From an uncultured Alistipes sp. (lineage in GTDB: Bacteria; Bacteroidota; Bacteroidia; Bacteroidales; Rikenellaceae): a stretch of DNA of 10,426 nt. The stretch is taken from contig CAUDHE010000081.1 in NCBI GenBank assembly GCA_958449275.1, forward strand, positions 1-10,426, given 5' to 3'. Shown here in pieces: positions 7,203 through 10,426 of this stretch. Numbering within the stretch: position 1 is the first letter of the stretch; each line of letters starts with the position of its first letter. The position numbers were made by a program, and so were the translations under genes. Under the pieces are notes generated by a model, which had not been told where the DNA came from, did no database searches, and saw only the letters and a program-made list of their open reading frames with translations.

Positions 7203-8237
7203 TTACCGCTTGGGGTACGGCTGCGGAGTGCTTGTCGGCCCCACGATGCGCAGACGGCCCGCGTCGTCGACATAAATGCGGTCGATACACGTCACTCTGT
7301 CCCACGACGGACGTTCGCCGTGCGGATCGGCGTGGCGGTGGTAGACGATGAATTTCTCGCTGCCGTCGGGCGAATCGATTATCGAATTGTGCCCGGGCGA
7401 CGAGATTCCGGCTGCGATGTCGGTCGTCATAAGCGGATTGTCGTCGGCCTTGGTCCACGGTCCCAGAGGCGACGCGGCCGTCGATACCCCGACGCCGTAG
7501 AATTCGTATCCCGTGTCGTTGGCCGAGTAGGTCATATAATAGGTGTCGCCGCTTTTGAAGACGAAGGGGCCTTCGTTGCAGCGGTTCACGTCGCTGCGGA
7601 CGAGTTCCCACGGCTGCGAGGCCTGCGATATGAGGATCGGCTCGCCGTCGAAACCCGACAGATCCTCTTTCAGCCGCACGGCGCGGATCTCGCCGAAAGC
7701 ATAGCCGTCGCGATGACCGTTGCACGAGTAGTAGAGATAAGGCGTCGTCCGCTCGTCGTCATCGACGAATATGTGACAGTCGATGGCCGAGTATTCGGGT
7801 GCGAACCACGGCGTGTAAAGGTCGCGGAACGGGCCGTCGGGAGTGTCGCTCGCCGCCAGGCACGTGAGCAGAATGCCGCGTACGGGGTCGGCGCAACTGT
7901 ATGTCATGTAGAAGCGTCCGCGGTAGTACTTCACCTCGGGCGCCCAGAAACAGTCGGTACCGAAGTGGTCGGCAGGCCGTTTGTAGAGCGTGCCGCCGCG
8001 GCTCCACGTCACCAGGTCGGACGAGGTGTAGAAGTCGAATCCGTCGCCTCCCGTGGTACCCGTCAGGTAATAGATGCCGTCGTGTTCGTACACGAACGGA
8101 TCGGCTATGCGCAACGTGTCGCCCTCGGCCGTCGTGAGCGGATTGACGTACGTATTCTCAGAGCCGCCGCATCCCGTCGCGGCGAATGCCGCCAGAAGCA
8201 GGACGGCCGATATGGATATGAACGGTAGTTTTCTCAT
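7203..8237 (-). CDS. Glycoside hydrolase family 43 lipoprotein
   Basis: 344 residues, a single five-bladed beta-propeller GH43 module of normal length with no extra carbohydrate-binding domain. GH43 enzymes are inverting; activities include alpha-L-arabinofuranosidase, beta-xylosidase and exo-beta-1,3-galactanase. The catalytic triad is visible: base Asp46 (RIADPFVYEHDGIYYLTG), pKa-modulating Asp153 (AIDCHIF) and acid Glu222 (NEGPFVFKSGDTYYMTYS). Also typical are YTSSDLVTW (70-78), FWAPEVKYYRGRFYMTYS (97-114) and SPGHNSI (280-286). The N-terminus is a lipoprotein signal with lipobox AATGC, so Cys23 should be lipidated. The next residues (GGSEN) carry one acidic residue, too weak to decide between surface and periplasmic placement. 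The subfamily, and so the sugar removed, cannot be fixed by eye. It follows the esterase gene by 87 bp with its own promoter-like boxes and ends 64 bp before the kinase. Confidence 0.9.
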   Translation of the reverse strand: MRKLPFISISAVLLLAAFAATGCGGSENTYVNPLTTAEGDTLRIADPFVYEHDGIYYLTGTTGGDGFDFYTSSDLVTWSRGGTLYKRPADHFGTDCFWAPEVKYYRGRFYMTYSCADPVRGILLTCLAASDTPDGPFRDLYTPWFAPEYSAIDCHIFVDDDERTTPYLYYSCNGHRDGYAFGEIRAVRLKEDLSGFDGEPILISQASQPWELVRSDVNRCNEGPFVFKSGDTYYMTYSANDTGYEFYGVGVSTAASPLGPWTKADDNPLMTTDIAAGISSPGHNSIIDSPDGSEKFIVYHRHADPHGERPSWDRVTCIDRIYVDDAGRLRIVGPTSTPQPYPKR

Positions 8238-8248
8238 TTTCGCGGAAT

Positions 8249-8277
8249 ATGGTTCATTATTTTGCGAAAATAACCAT
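8249..8277. repeat. Interrupted dyad over the GH43 promoter (candidate operator)
   Basis: The core TTATTTT (8257-8263), GCG, AAAATAA (8267-8273) is a perfect 7-bp inverted repeat. Outer arms ATGGT (8249-8253) and ACCAT (8273-8277) extend the symmetry with a small offset on one side. It covers the -7 box and the expected transcription start, the right place for a repressor site. No regulator gene lies in the window. Confidence 0.4.
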
Positions 8278-8296
8278 TAATCTCCGTTCCGCCAAA
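8265..8296 (-). promoter_or_regulatory. Probable promoter of the GH43 gene
   Basis: On the - strand, TTTG (8293-8296), a 20-nt spacer, then TATTTTCG (8265-8272), one base off TAnnTTTG. It lies 27 nt before the start codon. Confidence 0.5.
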
Positions 8297-8324
8297 CGAA
8301 GTGACGGCATGTATATCGCAAAGA

Positions 8325-9476
8325 TCATTTTACGAACAACATGGGCGCGAACTCCGTCAGGTAGATGCGCCAGTTGCGCCAGATGTGGCCGCCGTCGCTC
8401 TCGCGATAGACATAAGGGAAATCGATCGAATCGAGATATTTCATGTAGTCTTTGTTGGCCTTATAGAGGAAATCGGTGTTTCCGCATGCGATCCAGTAGA
8501 GTTTGAATCCCTTGTCGCGCTGCGTCTTGAGGCTCTCCGCTACCTTGGCGTCCTCCACGTTTCGCACGGCAGCCGAAAAGAGGCCCACGTAGTCGAACTT
8601 GTCGGGGTACATGCGCGATATGTTGAACGAGTGTCCGCCGCCCATCGACAGCCCTGCCACGGCGCGCGCCTCTTTCTTGCGGATGGTGCGATAGTTGCGT
8701 TCCACGTAGGCCGTTACGTCGCCGAAGGCCTCTTCGAACGATTTCTGCGCGAGGTCGAATATCATGGCGGGCTGAGCCATGCTTGCCGCCGACTCGCCGG
8801 GTGCTGCCTGCTGCCACGGGTTGCCGTTGGTCATCACCACTATCATCGGACGGCACAGCCCTTTGGCTATGAGGTTGTCCATGATTTGCGACGTGCGTCC
8901 CAGCGTCATCCACGCTTCCTCGTCGCCGCCCGCGCCGTGCAGCAGATAAAGGACGGGATATTTCTCCTTGCCCTCCTCGTAGCCCGCGGGGGTGTAGACG
9001 GTCATGCGGCGTCGGGCGCCCAGCGTGGGGCTGTCGTACCAGCAACGTTTCACGCTGCCGTGGGGCACGTCGTTCACTTTGTAGAGATCGCCGCGGTCGC
9101 CGTCGACGATGAATATGTTCATCACCGACGCCACGTCGCGATTGATGTATACGTTCGACGGGTCGCACATCCTCACGCCGTCGACGACGAAGGTGTAGCT
9201 GTAAAGTTCCGAGCGCAGGGGCGGCGTGGTGAACTCCCACACGCCGTTCTCGCCGCGGGTCATCTCGCCGAAGCCGATGTCGTTGCCGTCCCGATCGGTG
9301 AAGTCGCCCGCTACGGCAACCTTGTCGGCTTCGGGGGCGGCGAGGCGGAAAGTGACGCTGCCGTCGTCATTGATCTGCGGCGACACTGTGTTGGCTCGGC
9401 TCCACAGAGCCTGCTGGGCCTCTGCGGCGAGACATGCGAACAGAATCGCCGCGAACGATATGAAGAGTCTTTTCAT
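8325..9476 (-). CDS. Secreted CE1-type esterase with N-terminal E-set/CBM48-like domain
   Basis: 383 residues from the start at 9476. A signal peptide (MKRLF, hydrophobic stretch, cleavage after AEA at 20) predicts the periplasm. Residues about 30-125 form an Ig-like E-set/CBM48-type domain (VTFRLAAPEADKVAVAGDF, YSYTFVVDG). Residues about 145-383 are an alpha/beta hydrolase of the esterase D/feruloyl esterase (CE1) group: oxyanion region YLLHGAGGDEEAW (177-189), nucleophile Ser277 in GLSMGG (275-280), probable acid Asp335 in CGNTDF, and His364 in GGHIW. This two-domain layout is common in gut Bacteroidetes enzymes that remove feruloyl or acetyl groups from xylan-type polysaccharides; the exact acyl group is inference. 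It is first in the - strand gene set. A longer reading to 9539 is rejected because that stretch contains the promoter boxes. It is divergent from fabD. Confidence 0.88.
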   Translation of the reverse strand: MKRLFISFAAILFACLAAEAQQALWSRANTVSPQINDDGSVTFRLAAPEADKVAVAGDFTDRDGNDIGFGEMTRGENGVWEFTTPPLRSELYSYTFVVDGVRMCDPSNVYINRDVASVMNIFIVDGDRGDLYKVNDVPHGSVKRCWYDSPTLGARRRMTVYTPAGYEEGKEKYPVLYLLHGAGGDEEAWMTLGRTSQIMDNLIAKGLCRPMIVVMTNGNPWQQAAPGESAASMAQPAMIFDLAQKSFEEAFGDVTAYVERNYRTIRKKEARAVAGLSMGGGHSFNISRMYPDKFDYVGLFSAAVRNVEDAKVAESLKTQRDKGFKLYWIACGNTDFLYKANKDYMKYLDSIDFPYVYRESDGGHIWRNWRIYLTEFAPMLFVK

Positions 9477-9508
9477 GATGAATGGTTTTAGTTTAAGGTA
9501 ATATGGAC

Positions 9509-9539
9509 CCAAGATAGCGAATAAATTTTTGAAATGCAA
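9509..9539 (-). promoter_or_regulatory. Probable promoter of the esterase gene
   Basis: On the - strand, TTG (9537-9539, in context CTTG), a 20-nt spacer, then TATCTTGG (9509-9516), one base off TAnnTTTG. It lies 32 nt before the start codon and could drive the esterase and following genes. Confidence 0.5.
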
Positions 9540-9570
9540 GCGATATCGGCGAAAACCGTCTTTGCCGACC

Positions 9571-9586
9571 CCGCGGCGAACCGCGG
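9571..9586. repeat. CCGCGG hairpin between divergent promoters
   Basis: Two copies of CCGCGG separated by CGAA form a 6-bp stem with a tetraloop. CCGCG (9581-9585) can also pair with CGCGG (9591-9595). It sits between the two divergent promoters, upstream of both -33 boxes, so it would not be in either mRNA; DNA-level regulation or chance are both possible. Confidence 0.3.
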
Positions 9587-9617
9587 ACGACGCGGGACAG
9601 GTGTCGGGCGTCCGATA

Positions 9618-9649
9618 TTTGCAAAATAGCGAGATAGGTTTTAACTTTG
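9618..9649 (+). promoter_or_regulatory. Promoter of fabD
   Basis: TTTG (9618-9621), a 20-nt spacer, then TAACTTTG (9642-9649): both boxes match the Bacteroidetes primary-sigma consensus exactly. The expected start about 7 nt downstream gives a leader of under 20 nt before ATG at 9674. Confidence 0.7.
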
Positions 9650-9673
9650 CCGAAAATTAAATCGTATCGAATT

Positions 9674-10426
9674 ATGAAACACGCTTATGTATTCCCGGGT
9701 CAGGGAGCCCAGTTCTCGGGCATGGGAAAAGATCTATACGAAAACAACGCTTCGGCCAAGGCGCTTTTCGAGAAGGCCGACGAGATCCTCGGATTCCGCA
9801 TCACGGACATCATGTTCGGCGGTACGGCCGACGAATTGAAGCAGACCAAGGTGACGCAGCCCGCCGTATTCCTCCACTCGGTGATTTTGGCCGAGGTGCT
9901 GGGCGTGAAGCCCGACGCCGTGGCGGGACACTCGCTCGGCGAGTTCTCGGCCCTCGTGGTTTCGGGCGCCGTATCGTTCGAGGACGGTTTGCGTTTGGTG
10001 GCTAAACGTGCCATGGCCATGCAGAAGTGCTGCGAGAACCGCCCGGGCGGCATGGCGGCCATTTTGGGTCTGGACGACGCGGTGGTCGAGCAGGCTTGCG
10101 CCGACATAGACGGAGTGGTCGTGGCTGCCAACTACAATTGCCCCGGTCAGTTGGTGATTTCGGGTGCCGACGAGGCCGTCGATGCCGCTTGCGCTCGTCT
10201 GAAGGAGGCAGGGGCGCGTCGCGCTCTGCGTCTGCCCGTGGGCGGAGCGTTCCACTCGCCCCTGATGGAGGATGCCCGCGCCGAGTTGGAGCAGGCCATC
10301 GCGGAGGTGGAGTTCCACACTCCCGTATGTCCCATCTACCAGAACGTGGATGCGCAGCCGCAGACCGATCCCGAGAAGATCAAGGCTAACCTCATAGCCC
10401 AGCTCACCGCTCCCGTGCGCTGGACG
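9674..10426 (+). CDS. fabD: Malonyl-CoA:ACP transacylase FabD, 3' end outside window
   Basis: The first 251 residues are visible and the frame is open to the window edge; the family is usually about 290-310 long. FabD moves malonyl from CoA to acyl carrier protein in the cytoplasm, feeding type II fatty-acid synthesis. Seen: N-terminal FPGQGAQ (7-13), nucleophile Ser87 in GHSLGE (85-90), Arg112 in AKRAMAMQ (binds the malonyl carboxylate), GGMAAILGLDD (125-135), VAANYNCPGQLVISG (150-164), catalytic His194 in AFHSP, and Gln243 in AQLTAPVRW. Spacings match E. coli FabD Ser92/Arg117/His201/Gln250. The start is ATG at 9674, just after a strong promoter; no Shine-Dalgarno sequence is visible, as is normal in this phylum. 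It is a housekeeping gene, unrelated in function to the divergent sugar cluster. Confidence 0.96.
   Translation, partial: MKHAYVFPGQGAQFSGMGKDLYENNASAKALFEKADEILGFRITDIMFGGTADELKQTKVTQPAVFLHSVILAEVLGVKPDAVAGHSLGEFSALVVSGAVSFEDGLRLVAKRAMAMQKCCENRPGGMAAILGLDDAVVEQACADIDGVVVAANYNCPGQLVISGADEAVDAACARLKEAGARRALRLPVGGAFHSPLMEDARAELEQAIAEVEFHTPVCPIYQNVDAQPQTDPEKIKANLIAQLTAPVRWT

Noticed and set aside
9477..9539. Upstream start for the esterase, adding 21 residues
   Set aside because: The stretch contains the promoter boxes and would bury the signal peptide behind an unrelated sequence; MKRLF at 9476 is the natural start.
1..10426. CRISPR array, tRNA/rRNA, insertion sequence, phage or toxin-antitoxin system
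   Set aside because: No regularly spaced repeats, tRNA-like folds, transposase motifs or small paired genes were seen; all gaps are under 250 bp and accounted for.

Overview
The window looks like a chromosomal piece of a GC-rich Bacteroidales genome, most like Alistipes or a relative in the Rikenellaceae (inference from protein style, high GC at third codon positions, and promoters). Start codons lack Shine-Dalgarno sequences, and several genes are preceded by the Bacteroidetes promoter pair TTTG near -33 and TAnnTTTG near -7.

Layout: (1) 2-223, + strand, the 3' end of an unrecognised gene. (2) 224-458, a convergent gap with GC-rich inverted repeats. (3) 459-9476, six genes all on the - strand. 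In transcription order (right to left) they are a secreted CE1-type esterase with an N-terminal E-set/CBM48-like domain, a GH43 lipoprotein, a cytoplasmic ROK-family sugar kinase, a secreted endonuclease/exonuclease/phosphatase (EEP) protein, a secreted five-domain GH2 beta-galactosidase, and a nucleoside:H+ symporter (NHS) type MFS permease. (4) 9477-9673, a divergent promoter region. (5) 9674 to the end, + strand, fabD (malonyl-CoA:ACP transacylase), cut by the window end; this housekeeping gene marks the edge of the cluster.

The six - strand genes read as a small glycan-utilisation locus without SusC/SusD in view. The esterase and GH43 would strip acyl and pentosyl (or galactosyl) decorations, the GH2 would release beta-linked galactose or a similar sugar in the periplasm, the MFS permease would import a product, and the ROK kinase would phosphorylate a hexose in the cytoplasm. 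The EEP protein is the odd partner: with the NHS-type permease it could instead point to phosphodiester or nucleoside scavenging. Promoter-like boxes with the same 20-nt spacer precede the esterase, GH43, ROK and fabD genes, so the cluster is probably several overlapping transcription units rather than one operon. I see no SusC/D, regulator, transposase, tRNA, rRNA, CRISPR array or phage gene.
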